Assembly: GCA_032719365.1 (NCBI GenBank)
Contig: CM064867.1
Span: 71,484,136 to 71,548,135 of the forward strand
From: Prinsepia uniflora
Lineage: Eukaryota > Streptophyta > Magnoliopsida > Rosales > Rosaceae
Direction: 5' to 3'
DNA length: 64,000 bases
Shown: positions 12,241 to 25,100 of the stretch, in pieces
Position numbering within the stretch: the stretch's first letter is position 1
Layout of the letters: every line of letters starts with the position of its first letter
The notes under the pieces: model-generated
Databases searched by the model: none
The model's input: only the letters and a program-made list of their open reading frames with translations
What the model was told of the DNA's origin: nothing
Translations under genes and position numbers: made by a program

Positions 12241-13079
12241 TGCAGAAATTTTTTTTGACAATAAAGGAGAAGAGGCTCTTTCAGAAAAGCCGAAGATTTG
12301 AGAGGATAAGAAGTGGAAATGGAAAGAAATAATGAAAAATAATTAGTAAGTTCGGAGAGGGAATAAAATCTTCAATTAAACTTTGTGTTTAAATGCAACC
12401 ATCAAATAAAAAAGATTAATTTGACAAATTTAATTGCATCTCACCTATTGAAAATTTAAAAATCCAACGGCTGCAAATGCTGCAAATTCGTGTCAAAAAA
12501 TGTGTTAAAATTCGTGTCAAGTACATCAAATGATACATTTAGCCATTTAGGTAAAACCCTTAAAAAAATATATCTTCAGTAAGCACCTAATAAGATTGGG
12601 AGGCCATGAAAATTGTAAACAAATTTCAAGCTCTCCTCTTCTTCTGTTCCAATTCCCTTTTTGGTATTGTATTTTCTTTCAAAAGCCAAAATGTGAAACC
12701 TGATCTGAAACAAGAAATCTTTTGGAAATTACAATATACATTGACCAGAAACTGAAGAGGAACAGAACGAATCAATCACACATAAAATTTTAGCCCTTCA
12801 ACAAATACCAACCATAACCATATCCGCCAATGGCACCCCCAACCACTCTATTACCAAATTTTCTAAGTCCAATTTCATCCTCAAAGCAATCTCGTGCAAC
12901 TTCAAAATTAGTGTCCTTTCAAAGAAACTGTGAACCATGGTACACCACCACCTCCATGTACAAAAATCGGCTTGAAACACCACCTAACTCCATAGGGAAC
13001 CAAACAACAGACAGGCACTCAAATAAGCCTGCTGTGTATTATTAACAAAGAATCAACAACAATCAACATGAACTTTCTG
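12241..13079. other. Non-repetitive region; includes probable 3' UTR of the LRR receptor-like kinase gene
   Basis: AT-rich sequence with no convincing frame. The part next to 13080 (roughly 12640-13079) should hold the 3' untranslated region of the minus-strand kinase gene. No strong AATAAA signal on the minus strand is evident. Short direct repeats of TTCGTGTCAA occur near 12490-12525. Confidence 0.4.
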
Positions 13080-16000
13080 CTAGTCCTGCTCAGGTCTCTC
13101 TACATCTTGTACACCGGATGGCTCGGGGAATATATCCCTAGAATGCCGCCTGCGTGAGGATGAATGTTCACCACCACCACCACCATTGGGGCCACTTCCC
13201 TGCGAACCAGAGGTTCCCGAATGTTTTAATCCGCTCCCTCCTTCCCCTTTGGTGGTAGAGGCTCCAGGTATTACCACTACTTCAGACGAACTGCGCCAGC
13301 TACCAAACACAGCAGCATTCCAAGACCCTCTGGAAGAGGCTGTTTGGAGCGTTGCAGAGCCTGAACTATCTTCCCTCACCACCTTCAGAGGGTTTTCCAA
13401 TGCCTTGAGAATATATCTCATCAGAGGACGCCTTGAGGGTTTTGGATTTAGGCAGGACTTGGCCACAACAGCCATGGCCCACACTTCCTCTAGTAGGTCC
13501 TCATCCACTAACAGAGATGGATCTTTAATTTTTGTTACCAGTTCCTTGTCATATATACTGATGTATGGTAGCGTCTGATCTAATGTTTCCTTCATTTCGG
13601 AATCACTGGAAGCACTAATGCCCAACTTTCCTGTTACTAGTTCTAGCAAAACCTTCCCAAAACAGTAAACATCGTAGGCACATAAAGCTGTCGTTGAACC
13701 TGGTAATTTCATAGAAACATAAGGAAACGGGTCATTCTAGCATAAGAAAATAGCAAAACCTTGAGGAGGATCATACTTTACATGAATGAATTAATAAGAG
13801 CTAGAAGCCTTGGTGATAGAAAGAGCATACACTACCCCAGATTTAAACATGTTGAAATCATGCCACTATTCCTTATATTTTGGTTATGGCTTTCACTCAA
13901 CATGAGGATAGAAAAATAACTTTTTATCTTTTCCTTCTAAAGAAATCATTCCCCAAAACCAAGTTAAACACAAAAGCCGATATAGCTTGGAAAACCTTTC
14001 AGTCCATTTTAGATACGAATCAGAAATATTTATCCGACCCATCAATTTCTGTGGAACTATTTTCTTCCAACCAAATGGAGCCCTTTAATGACACAACGTT
14101 CCACAATTCAAAGGATCTGCCTAATAAACCTTCTATAGAAAGAATATATATTTCATATCGATAGTAATAATGACATAAAAACTAGTGAAGTTTTGTAATC
14201 AGATAGGCACATACCAGAAGCACCTTGTTCAGATGACCTGCATAGTAAAAAGACAACTAATAAGAATTTTATACAAGAAATACATCAAATATTTACCAGA
14301 GAAGTACATGTACATATACCTAATGCAAGATGCAGTACAAAAGTAAACACAAATATTGTTATGTGATAATGATAGGATGAAACCTTGCCCCTGGTTTTAG
14401 TTTTGAAAACTGCACATGGATAAATGGGGGACTGCCAGAGGGATGGTGGGAGAAGAGGGAAGTAGCGCGGCTAAAAAGAGAATAATGGAGGGAATACCAA
14501 TGACAATTCTCCACTCGAAATCTTTGGGGATGGCGAAGGGAGGGAGGATACAAATAAAACTGAACTGACTGAATATCAAGTAATATATATTTAAACAAAA
14601 TAAATGTTAATACATATAAAACCTAAGGAAAATGTTTATGCAGTAATAGTAAATGTTCAAAAAGAGAAGAAAGGTGAGTAAATACAATTTTTTTTTTGAC
14701 ATAAAGTAGATACAATTATTAGTAGGACACTTACTGTGGCAACCGCAGCAACCTGGTAATCCTGCTTTGATGAGTATCTCCTTCTTGAGAACATACATCA
14801 CTCAGGCTCCCTAGCCGCACTTCAAATTTATCATCAAGAAGTATGCTGCTTGCTTGAACATCCCTTCAGTGAGCAAAAGAAAGCTATGTCACTACATGTA
14901 CCGCTTTGTAAATTATAAAAAATCAAATGGTGAGACTTCATTAACAACAATTCCGAGATTTAAATATACAAGAAAAAAAAGAACATCAATAACTTATCCA
15001 CTGCAACTACCATCTGATACTGAATTGTGTTGAATATATAGTCTAAAGTCAAATTGGCTTTTGAACCATTCAAGCATCTGACTTTATACCTCAGGGATAT
15101 TATAAAAACCTCTTACAAGGTAAAACAAAATTATTGACGCAGCCATTTATATAATTCAAAAATAACTAAGTATAATGATTATCTTCTCCTTATTTTCCAA
15201 ACCCATTTAAAAGTTTTTTATCCACTCATTCACTGGAGTATCTTGACCAATATACTTAACCATCTTTGGTTTGTTTTTTTTTTTTTTTAAACTTTTGTGA
15301 CTAAAAATAATGAATTTATGGGTAACTCAGTCGAATATCTTCAGAGACTGCAAAATTTGAATGAAAGAACCTCTTTAGAGCCATATTCAATTCATTGTAC
15401 CATTAGCTTTACTGTCATTTAGAATCTGAAATGAAAAAAAGTAGATTTCGCTAGAAATCAACATTTTCAAATGCTAAATGGGTTTAACTCCTAATGTCGC
15501 ACATTACTGCTCTTATTGACGAAATCTTACACTACATACAATCCATCTAGAAATCCATGTCTTATTTGTGCGCATATATCGTGTAGGCATGCATCCATCT
15601 CAAAGAAAGAACTAGACTGAGGTTATAATTCAACCAAAAGAACTAGACTGAAGTTAAAATTCAACCAAAGCGTAGCAAGTTACAAGAACCAGATTGCATG
15701 GAAAATAAGAGAATCATGCAAGAAGGAAAAGTGACATAGCAAAAGGTAACCCTTAACTTACTTGTGCACTAGTGGGGGATTGCACTCATGATGCAGATAA
15801 GAGAGACCCTCCGCTGCACCTAATGCAATCTTTAATCTAGTTATCCAATCCAACGACTGTAAACTATCATCCTCAGTGTTGATTTTCTTGTACAATGAAC
15901 TTGATAAGTCCCCATTTGGTATAAATTTGTAGACCAGAAATTTCTCGCTCTCATTCTCTAAACAGTGTCCCAAAAGGGGAACAAATCTCGTATACTGCAC

Positions 16001-17716
16001 CTTACTAAAGAACTCCAATTCTTGAAGGTATGCTTCCCTTTTAATTGAGCGTAAATCAATCCTTTTGATGACCACAGGGATCCCATTTTCCAAGACACCC
16101 CTGAAGAGATCCCCCGAGTGACCATGTTTGATCAAGTTTGTATTACTGAAGTCACATGCAGCTTGAAGCAGCTGCTGATACGTGAATCCATCTCCTAAAC
16201 TAGAATAGTTAATTGATGCTCCAAGTGGTGGCGGACCGCTTCCTCCAGAAACTGGCCCCACCCCAAGCCCTCTTTGATTTGTAGCGCTTTTCTTGCATTG
16301 CCATAGTAGTACCACCAAGCACAACACTAAAAGCACAATCAAACCAACTCCCCCCAAAACAGCTGCCAATATTATCACCTTTTTATTGCTCTTCCCAGGC
16401 AGTGCTGCTGGAGGAGGTAGTGTGGAATTTGATTTTCCAAAATTATCAAAATCCAAACCCCTCTGCGAATAAAACGAAGAACATTCAGCCAAAGTCCTCT
16501 GACTTTTCACATTTTGGAGGCAATTTCTGCCAAGGGATGCATTAGTGCCCACATAGCCTGGTACCACACCTTCAAAGTAGTTTCCCGATATATCAATAAC
16601 ATTGAACCTTCCAAGTAATGGCGTAAGATGTCCGTAGAACAAGTTATGAGAAATATTGAATAGTGCAGTAATGCCATTAGCATTCGAGCTAGAATTGTGA
16701 AGCATGCCAGTGAAATTATTGCCAGACACATCAAAGAGACTTAATCCTGGCAATGACCACAGCACATCAGGAAGAACACCTGCAAAACCGTTGTTTCTAA
16801 GAACTATGACCTGCAACTGCGTCAGAGTAGAAAATAGATTGTCTGGCAAAGTCCCGCTAAGTAAATTGTCTGCAACTATCATTCTCTTCAAGTTCCTTAA
16901 CCCTCTCAAATCCGAAGGCACTGAACCGGTCAATATATTGGCACTGAGATCAAGGTCAACCAAGCTACGAAGGTCCCCCAGTTGGGGAGGTATGGGGGCA
17001 GAAAACATGTTGCTTGAAACATTCAAATACTGAAGCTTCACGATCGTCCCAATGCCAGGAGGAATTGATCCGGATAAGTAATTCTCAGAAATATCAAGAA
17101 CAGAAAGATTCCCAAGATTGCCAAAAGTTGTAGGAATGGATCCAGTAAGCCGGTTTCGTGAAAGATCAAGAACCGAAAGGCCTAAAAACTGGCTTAAACT
17201 AGCAGGAATATTCCCAGTAAGGTTATTTTGAGACAAATACAGAGCAGTTAGATTGGTTGAATTTCCAAGACTAAATGGAATAGGACCATTTACAGAACAA
17301 GAAGTGAGATCGAGCAATTGCAGGGACCCAAGTTGCCGGCCAAACCAGTCCGGAATCGAACCAGGAAGCAAGAAATTGGAGGCATTAAAAGACTGCAAAA
17401 GAGTGAAATTGGCTAAAGCATCGACAGAAAATTGTGGGTTTTGACTGCCAAGCCGAGTTCTTCTAAACCCAGAAATGTTAATCCCAACAACTGTACCATT
17501 CTGGCATTCAACACCTCTCCAGACGATGCAAGGGTCGGCCTTTCTGGGCCAATCCTTGCTCCTCAACCCTAAGGATGACCTGAGCTCCAGTAGAGCCACT
17601 CGCTCAGTGGGTGAAGCCAATGGCAGTGGCTGGCTCTGCTGCTCAAATGTGGGCTCAAAGAGCAATACCACCAACAACACCAAGGTACAAGATACTATGC
17701 TTCGCTGATCCACCAT
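13080..17716 (-). CDS. LRR receptor-like (pseudo)kinase, At2g16250-type, four exons
   Basis: Coding exons on the minus strand are 17716-15762, 14863-14735, 14237-14215 and 13699-13080. All introns are GT-AG and the sum is 2,727 nt, exactly 909 codons with the stop, so 908 residues. The family member At2g16250 is of similar length. Order: signal peptide (1-25), N-terminal cap (about 37-72), roughly ten LRRs (105-395), membrane helix (447-472), kinase-like domain (about 515-830), and a Ser/Gly-rich tail ending in RPEQD. The lysine of VVIKRI (551) and an HKD catalytic aspartate (653) are present. The glycine loop reads HGHSGD, the usual HRDxKxxN Lys/Asn are Gln/Ser, and DFG is replaced by GSL, so phosphotransfer is doubtful. 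The protein probably acts at the plasma membrane as a ligand-binding or scaffolding receptor (inference). The start ATG at 17716 is the one that precedes the signal peptide. It is the only intact host gene in the window. Confidence 0.93.
14215..14237 (-). other. 23-bp micro-exon of the LRR receptor-like kinase gene
   Basis: The micro-exon lies between AG (14239-14238) and GT (14214-14213). It is needed to keep frame between the exon ending at 14735 (CCACA) and the exon starting at 13699. It encodes about seven residues (SSEQGAS plus split codons) between RLPQ and GSTTALC. Leaving it out shifts the frame of the kinase C-lobe. Confidence 0.85.
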
Positions 17717-17814
17717 GGGTCATAAAGATTCAACCATGCCCATCACCTCCTCAGCTCTCTCAGGCGAAAACTCAAACACTTATATGTAATTACAACAACA
17801 ATGCATTTATCTCT

Positions 17815-18006
17815 CTAAAAGCCTCCAACTTTTTTTCCTTCTCCCTCAAAGGTAAAATGGAAGACTCTTACCTCAATTCCATACGCTTTTGAATCTCCAC
17901 TGAAATTGTTGAGGGACGCAAAAGCAGACAAATCTGCCTTCACTTTCTTTGCCTTCTTTTTCTTTTCTTTACTCTCCTTAAATCCTCCAGCTTCTTCAGT
18001 TGACAA
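17815..18006 (-). CDS. Possible 63-codon upstream ORF in the 5' leader of the kinase gene
   Basis: An ATG at 18006 opens a frame of 63 codons ending at 17815, about 100 bp before the main start and downstream of the likely TATA box. The peptide is Lys-rich near the start (a KESKEKKKKAKKVK stretch) and I do not recognise it. A splice-donor-like GAG|GTAAGAG occurs at about 17870, so the 3' part may be an intron in the leader. Two very short upstream ATGs (in GGGCATGG and TTTATGACC) also precede the main start. It could be a translational control element or chance. Confidence 0.35.
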   Translation of the reverse strand: MSTEEAGGFKESKEKKKKAKKVKADLSAFASLNNFSGDSKAYGIEVRVFHFTFEGEGKKVGGF

Positions 18007-18866
18007 ATCAGAGAGAAAAAGAAGAAGAAGAAAGTAAGAAGGAAAAAAAAGACATAAAATTTTAGAAAAGGAAATGGAAAATAAAAAAAACCCATTTATT
18101 AATCATTAATAATTTTGGAGAGAGAGACAGAAAGTGGCTGGTCAAAGTCTCAAAGATCGAGAGAGACCGAGAGAACAAAGCAACTGTGTACTATCAACAG
18201 CTGCTCTTCTTCCTCTGCTCTGCTCTATAAAAAATATTTATAAATATAAATTTTAATAAAAAAACAAAAAGAGAAAATTAAGGCTTGGTTTTCTCTCTTA
18301 CGTTCCCTAATTTATTTGATTTCTATGTTTATTGAGGGGTTGACACTGACAGTGATGCAAAGTTTGGCGTCCTCAACTACCCAATGTGGGTTGTGGCCTA
18401 TGGGTCAGCTGAGTCATTGACTCGTCGCTCGCTGATGGGTCTAAACCCAGGTCCGGCGTCGGCTGTCTGTGAATCTTTCAGTGGATTTGGGTTGAGTTGG
18501 GTTTGACCGCCGGTTATCCCGCCCATTCCAGCTCAGATCCATCCACTGTTGCCGTTTTGGTTTTTCAATTTTTTTTCCTCTGATTTTTGTTATATATTAT
18601 TGCTGTGTGGCCCAATGTTTTAGAGAATTTACAGAAAGCACCCTTTGTGTGATTTTTATGATTTCTAGGCTGTCAACCGTTGGGAAAAAATGTTTTTATT
18701 ATCTTTCCCTCTGTCCCAACCCAACCCGCCCAATTTTTTCAATTAAGAAAAATCTAATTTCAAGATAATCGGCCTTGAAGTGAGGTGTAAATAAACATTA
18801 GGAAATTGAATTATAAAGAATCCTTTCCAGGAAAAAATAAAATAAAAAGAATTATAATCCCTTAAG
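18007..18866. other. 5' flank and promoter region of the kinase gene
   Basis: The region between the leader ORF and the copia 3' LTR holds CT/GA-rich leader sequence, the TATA candidate, and then ordinary AT-rich promoter DNA. No further gene is supported. The copia element begins about 625 bp upstream of the TATA box, so transposon sequence borders the proximal promoter. Confidence 0.5.
18235..18242 (-). promoter_or_regulatory. Candidate TATA box of the LRR receptor-like kinase gene
   Basis: TATAAATA reads on the minus strand within a TATTTATAAATA context, about 520 bp upstream of the main start codon and about 230 bp upstream of the leader ORF. The sequence downstream is GA/CT-rich leader DNA with AGAGAG runs, typical of plant 5' leaders. 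This is position and motif only. Confidence 0.5.
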
Positions 18867-19083
18867 TGTTGTGAAACATATGAAACAGATGAGACAAAGA
18901 CTTGAATCGAGATAGAGACTTGAATCACTATATTCATCTCATTAGCTAACTAACCCTTTATATAGAAGTAGGGTTAGAGTTTAGTATAAAGTATAAGATT
19001 ATCTATCTACCCCCTTTACAAATAACTAAACTACCCTTCATAATCTTATATAAATAGTCACACATTTTAATATATTTACAACA
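18867..19083 (-). repeat. 3' LTR of the copia element (217 bp)
   Basis: It begins TGTTGTGAAAC and ends TTTACAACA. It carries an 18-bp internal tandem duplication (AGACTTGAATC repeated near 18898-18928) that accounts for the length difference from the 199-bp partner at 37026-37224. Confidence 0.88.
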
Positions 19084-21032
19084 CTCCCCCTTGGACATTT
19101 CATGTAATAGTGCTGCTCGGCTACGTGCCTAAATTCTGCCTCTTTAAAACCTTGTCAGTTAACAAAAACCTTATGGGATAAAATAATTTTGGTAGAAGGA
19201 AAAAGAGTGTAACGCGCATTAATCGTGATTGCATCGGGATCTCCGGAAGTAATTGAAGTTTTCTCTTCTGGAACATTGGTAGATAGTCCGTCTTTGAGAT
19301 AATATATATTAAGGTTGCTATACCAAAACCTTACCCGGTAAACTCAGTGGGAAAAACCCGTGGTCGAAGGGAAAAGATGAGTAAATGCATATGAGCCAAA
19401 TCATGACATCTTCAGGATGCATTATTAATAGGATGACCATAACAAAATGTGTGCCTCGTTAAAATCTAGCCAAGTAACAAACCCCAATGGGACAAAATAA
19501 CTCTACACATAGGACAAAAAATTACACGATGGTCTTGTGAGTGTACTTCGGGATACTCAATAAACTTCAGGGTGCTCGGTATGCTTCGAGATACTCCTCC
19601 TGATATCTACTCCCCCTGAAAATTAAGAACTTGGTAGATCTGTCAATCTATAGAAGCCAATACCATTAACATGCTTCTGGAACGTTGCATTGGATGATGG
19701 CTTGTTATGGTCTCCTATAATGAAACTGGTTCTCATCTGCTGGATGGAGATGACATTATCTTAGTAGATAATCTAAGATTCATTATTGGTGGAATATAGT
19801 CCACAAGTACTTCGAATATGCCCTACAATGACCTTTAGCCATATATAGGGGTGGCAATGGGTCGTGTCGTGTCGGGTTCGTGTCGTGTCATGAATTCTGT
19901 TTTACCCATTTATGCCCAACCCGAATCCGACCCGTTTAATAATCGTGTTCAGAATGTCCAACCCGAACCCGACCTGTTAATGACTCGTGTAACCCGTTTA
20001 ACCCGTTTAACCCATTTAATAAACAAGTCATACTCAAAACCCAATTAACCTATGACCCGTTTGACCCGTTTAACCCATTTAACATGTTTAACCTATTTAA
20101 ATTATAAAATTTAATAGATATTTAGGTAGTAAATGGGTAGATATATGGGTTAGTAATGACACGTTTATTAAATGGGTCAATATATAAGCCAATATACGGG
20201 TTAACCTGTTAACCCGAAATCTACCCATTTATTAAACGGGTTAACAGGTTATTAAACGGGTTAACAGGTTGACCCGAAACCCACCCGTTTAGTCAACGGG
20301 TCATAACGGGTTGACCCGAAAATGACCCGAAATTTTAATCGTGCGGGTTGACCCGCATAAATTTCGTGCGGGTTTCGAGTCGTGTATCGGGTCGTGTCAA
20401 AAATTGCCACCCTTAGCCATATACATTCACAAGTTGCTTCGTGAAGAGTTAGAATCTTCGCATCATTCGAAGACGTAGCAATGAGGGTATGTTTTTTAGA
20501 CCTCTAGGATATTGTTGTGTTCCTAATGGTAAAGACATAACTAGTTTGAGAACATACCTTAGGTGGGTCTGATAGTTAGCCTACATTAGTATACCTGATA
20601 AGGCAATGCATCATTTGGAGGACCAAGGAGGTTTATTCATTCCTCGATGCATAAGAATAGAATAAGCTCATATCTCACATATCATTAAGATATTGGAGAA
20701 TTTCTTTTATGCCATTCCAGTAGCAGTGTGTTGGCGTAGAGCTGAATGTAGCTAGCAAGTTCACAGCAGATGAAAATCTGATATAGTGCATTTGCATCAA
20801 GTACTACAATGCGCTTATTGCACTTAGCTATGAAACTTCTGGTCTCACTATCTCTTCGTTATCATTTGCTAGACGAAACAGGTCATTTTATAGGATCTAG
20901 ACTACGAATGATCATAGGTGTGCTTGAAAGTTTTGCTTTATCCTCATTAAAGCATTTCAACATCTTCTGGGTCTAATATCAACATCTTCTAGATGTGATT
21001 TAATTAATAGACTAAAACTTCAAATGCATAGT
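19084..21032 (-). pseudogene. Copia pol remnant: RT end, linker and RNase H region
   Basis: Between the 3' LTR and the solo LTR at 21033. Minus-strand translation near 20760-20690 gives the copia linker pattern YWNGIKEILQYL, seen in intact elements as RHWNGIKHILRYL. The remaining frames are broken. The hAT MITE at 19846-20415 lies inside this segment. Confidence 0.6.
19846..20415. mobile_element. hAT-type MITE (570 bp) with 8-bp target duplication
   Basis: Termini are TAGGGGTGGCAA on the left, and the complement of the right end is TAAGGGTGGCAA. They are flanked by the 8-bp repeat GCCATATA (19838-19845 and 20416-20423), diagnostic of hAT transposition. The interior is built of short GGGTTAACCCGTTTAA-like direct and inverted motifs and has no transposase, so it must be mobilised in trans. 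Confidence 0.9.
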
Positions 21033-22009
21033 TGACATGACCCGTCCTGAATCCCCTGGATTATCGTGGGACGTACCTACTCCCGTCTGACACCGCGTAT
21101 CAGACAAGGGATAAACTTGTCACTCGTTCGGGGTCCATCAGAGTACACCAGGATCGGTGGTGGCATATGATGTCTCGATCTCTGCTACAACCCGCATCCG
21201 CTATCAACCTGAAGGGTATTAAAATCATAAAAACTGTGAGTGGACAAAACAAATGGTTTATAAAATCATTTATAACAAAAATCACATTTATACCCTTCAC
21301 GTAAAAGTATGCATGCATTTGAAAACCATTTTTCAAATCATTTCTTAATAGTTTAAATCATTAGGGCCTTAGCCCAAAACCGTCAACCAGAGTATATGGG
21401 AACTCAACCCAAAACCAATCATGTGGGACTCGGCCCAAAACCAAATCCGTAGGGACTCAGCCCAAATCATGTCACATGGGTCGCAACCCAATTCCAGTAC
21501 ACGTAGGTCTCAACCCAAAACCAATCATAGAATACGGGGTCTCAGACCCAAACCGATATCCGTAAAACCTCATACATACATATATATAACCCATCCTCGG
21601 CATCTCATATACCCAATCAAGAACCCGTCATGATATATCTATAGTATGCATACTACTTGAGTCTGATCTCCGAGTCTACTCCCAGGATCTATGACATCTG
21701 GGATGGACTGTCACTGGACCTTGTCCGAGACTATCTTATATCTCTCACTCTTGGGAGTGCTCCCTCTTGGAGTCACTCATCCCAGGCAGTGGATCGTAAC
21801 ACTCCAGGATCATCGACGTTTGGAGGAGACTATTCATACGGGAGGGTATATACATATAAGCGTGAAAACATTCATCTTTTTCAAATCATAGTTCAACAGG
21901 GTTTCATACCCGATTTATAATCCAGGATTCCTCGAATTCGATTCATAATCCAGGATTCCTCGAATCCGATTCAAATCCAAATATCACAGGGACTCAGCCT
22001 AAATTCACA

Positions 22010-22341
22010 TCTCAATAGGGTCTCAAACCCGAAATCTCATTTCATAAACCACAACTGGGACTCAAACCCGATACCACAAATCAACTAGGTCTCAAGCCCG
22101 ATATCACAATCAACTGGGACTCAAACCCGATATCACAATTCAACTGGGACTTAAGCCCGATATCATAATCAACTAGGCTCCAAACCCGATATCATAAGTC
22201 AACTGGGCCTCAAGCCCGATATCATAAACCAATTGGGTTTCAAACCGGATATCATAAATCAACTGGGTCTCAAGCCCAACACTACGAATCAACTGGGCCT
22301 TAAGCCCGATATCACAAATCAATTGGGTCACAAGCCCGAGT
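22010..22341. repeat. Minisatellite array inside the solo LTR (unit about 36-38 bp)
   Basis: About nine degenerate units follow the pattern AACTGGG(A/T)CTCAA(A/G)CCCGATATCA. The array is truncated at its right end by the nested solo LTR starting at 22342. Confidence 0.75.
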
Positions 22342-24676
22342 TGTGACGACCCAGAAATTCGACAAAGGAAAAATTGGAAAAAAATGAAGAAAATTATGAT
22401 TTTGCCTCTAGTTATAAGGGCTGAAAGTTGACTTTTTGATCGGGACCTTGTTTGGACTTTCCGGAAGTACCGTTGGATAGACATCGGGACGCTGAATCCG
22501 TAGACAGACGGCATGCGTCAATCGGAGTCCGGATGAAAAAGTTATGGATTGAAGAATGCCAGGGGCATTTTGGTCATTTGTGTGTGGAAGGGTAAAATGG
22601 TAATTCGAAATGGCCAGGTTGATTAGTCAGCTAATATGGATGAGGATTGGTCACTTGGTGACACTTGTCACTAGAATTGAAGGCTTGGTGGCTTTGTTTG
22701 AATGCCTAACAAGGACAAACAAACCCGCCCACCTCCTGTTTAAGTTCATCAAATGTGATTGATCAATAACGCAAGTGTGAAAACTAGAGACACAGGGAGA
22801 TTAGGAGGGTAATTGTGAGTGAAAAACGAGAGGTGAATTAAGGTCAGAATCAGTCTTCTGGGATGATTTCGAGTCGAACCCGATATCACAAATTCATCAA
22901 ACTGTAAACCCGAGAGGAAAACCCAAAGTCGTGCTTGGAGAAATTGAGATTCAATTTCCAAGTTTTAGCTTAACCCAAGGCGAATTAAGGTCAGAATAAG
23001 TCTTCTGGGACGATTTCGAGTCAAACCACATCAAAAAGGAAGGCAATTGATGAAGAAATCGTCAAGAACAGACCTGCGAAATTCTGAGAAACACGAATTC
23101 AATTCGTGTAATTGAAGGTGAGGAATTCCCAAATTGATGTTGGATTTATGTTTCTGTTAATCTAATGATTCTTTCTGGTTAATTGAAAAGGACAATTAGG
23201 GTCGAATTGGAGGAATTGGGAAATCGAAGGGGATAGACTTGGAGAATTATGAGTTTTCGTGTGAATCATGTTAATTAACTTATACAGAACTTTAATTCAG
23301 ATGTATTAGAAGTGATTCAATGAAACAATTGGAAGAGACAAGCTCGAATCGAAAGGAATCTAACCGGGTCGTGTCGCTGGTCGAAGTATCCATTTGCAGG
23401 GTAGCCGGGTAAGGACGATGCACTGTAGCATCACTGTGCACGGCGCGTGGGTTTCACGCGCAACCACTCACGGCGGCGCGTGAGGGCGCGTGGTGGCTTA
23501 TCTCGAGGTGAGGTCAACGTAACTTTTGTTCCATTTAATGTAACGAACATTTTGGCGTTGGTTCCGAGTCAATCGGACACCGTTTCGATATTGATTCGAG
23601 GGTCCGAAGGTTTATGTTATGTTTTCAATTAATATTTAATTCCCGGGAAATTACGGGGAATTAGTATGATGTTAAGTAAGTCATTAGTGACCCTGAGTAT
23701 TGATTTTGGGCAGGATTCGAGATTCCTGGAAAATTTGCAGCTCGGAAAGCGAGCAGTTTGGACGGTGTGTGAGTGGACGTTTGTTTTATAAATTGACATG
23801 CATGCATAGTTAAATATTTTACATGATTTGAATTTCAATGATTTGATATGATTATTTTGGGATTTAATGATTATTTTAATCGGTGTTTCGGGCACGTTTT
23901 TCGACAAAATGTGAAATGACTGTTTTGGGCGAAAGCCCAGGATTTGTGATTGGTTTTGACTTAGATTATGAGTTGGGAAATTTATTTAAAGGATTTGTGA
24001 TGTTTTTTGGATATGATTTTACGAATTTATGTGCATTGGATTATTTAACGATTTTACGGACTTACGAGAAATGATGATTTTGATTGTGTATTGATGTGTG
24101 ATGCCCCCAGATGTGTAATTCCTAGGTAGACTTCGGATGTGTAATTCCCGAAGTGACTCCGGATGCGTAATTCCCGAGGGACCGGATGTGTAATTCCCGG
24201 TGAGGCTGGATGTGTAATTCCCAGCATGGATGACGACTCTGGATGTGTAATGCCAATAGGCTCCTCGGATGTGTAATTCCCGAGTTATGTGCTTTATTGT
24301 GTGATCAAATGATATTTAGGAAATGATTTAAATGGCATTTGGGCTTGAGAGCCGGGATTTGACTTGTTATGTGATTTGGCTGGAAAACCGGTGATGGTTT
24401 TCATATGTTGATTCTATGCATGCATGGTTTGATAAACTGGAGGGTAAATGATGTACTTTGATAAATGTGTTTTTAAATGATATTATTTTTGTCCACTCAC
24501 ACCTTTCCTGTTTTTGATGACCCTCCAGGCCGTGGTATGAGACTCGAGGCAAATCGAGAGGCGGGGGCATGAGCAGAAATCGATCCAGAAAGGTAATTTC
24601 AAGGTTTCGATTGGCTTGTCAGAAGGGAGCAGGACCGGGCACGGTTATCAAAGTCCAGTTGGGACAGGTCCTGTCA
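22342..24676 (+). mobile_element. Solo LTR, divergent subfamily, nested in 21033-26301
   Basis: It begins TGTGACGACCCAG and ends GGTCCTGTCA, flanked by CGAGT (22337-22341 and 24677-24681). At 2,335 bp it is shorter than other family members. Its start resembles the LTR at 56863 (TGTAACGATCCGG followed by AAATTCG). It carries its own array at about 24100-24290. Confidence 0.9.
24100..24290. repeat. Minisatellite of GGATGTGTAATTCCCGAG-like units
   Basis: Seven or so units of (C/T)GGATGTGTAATTCCCGAG-type sequence with variable spacers lie in the solo LTR at 22342-24676. Confidence 0.75.
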
Positions 24677-25100
24677 CGAGTTCATACTATCAAATCCGAA
24701 ATCCTTTCATCAAACCATCATTGAAATACCAACACGTATAAGCACAGTCTAAAACCATAATTCTCGAAATACGTGCAAATACTTCAATATTAAATACCAC
24801 AACCAAATGCACTCATGGCATCTCAAATCATTGATATGAAACATATAAAACAGTTATGCATGCATCACAATTTAGAAAGCAAGGTCCACTCACAGACCGT
24901 CCAAACTGCGCCTCGATATGCGCCATAAGCCCCTCCCGGGCCAATCATCATCAATGGGACTCCCAGACCTGTCCAAATCATACTATAGGGTTACTAACTA
25001 CTTGAATAACCTCTCATAAAAGCCCCCTAATTTTTTTGGGATTCTTAGCATATTTTAAACTCGATCCTAAACCTTCGGACATCCCGAACTATATCGAAAC

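Noticed and set aside
13186..13578. 130-residue plus-strand frame
   Set aside because: It is the complement of the last exon of the LRR receptor-like kinase gene.
22010..22341. CRISPR-like array of ~37-bp units
   Set aside because: Units are degenerate, contiguous and without unique spacers, lie in a plant LTR, and are an ordinary minisatellite.
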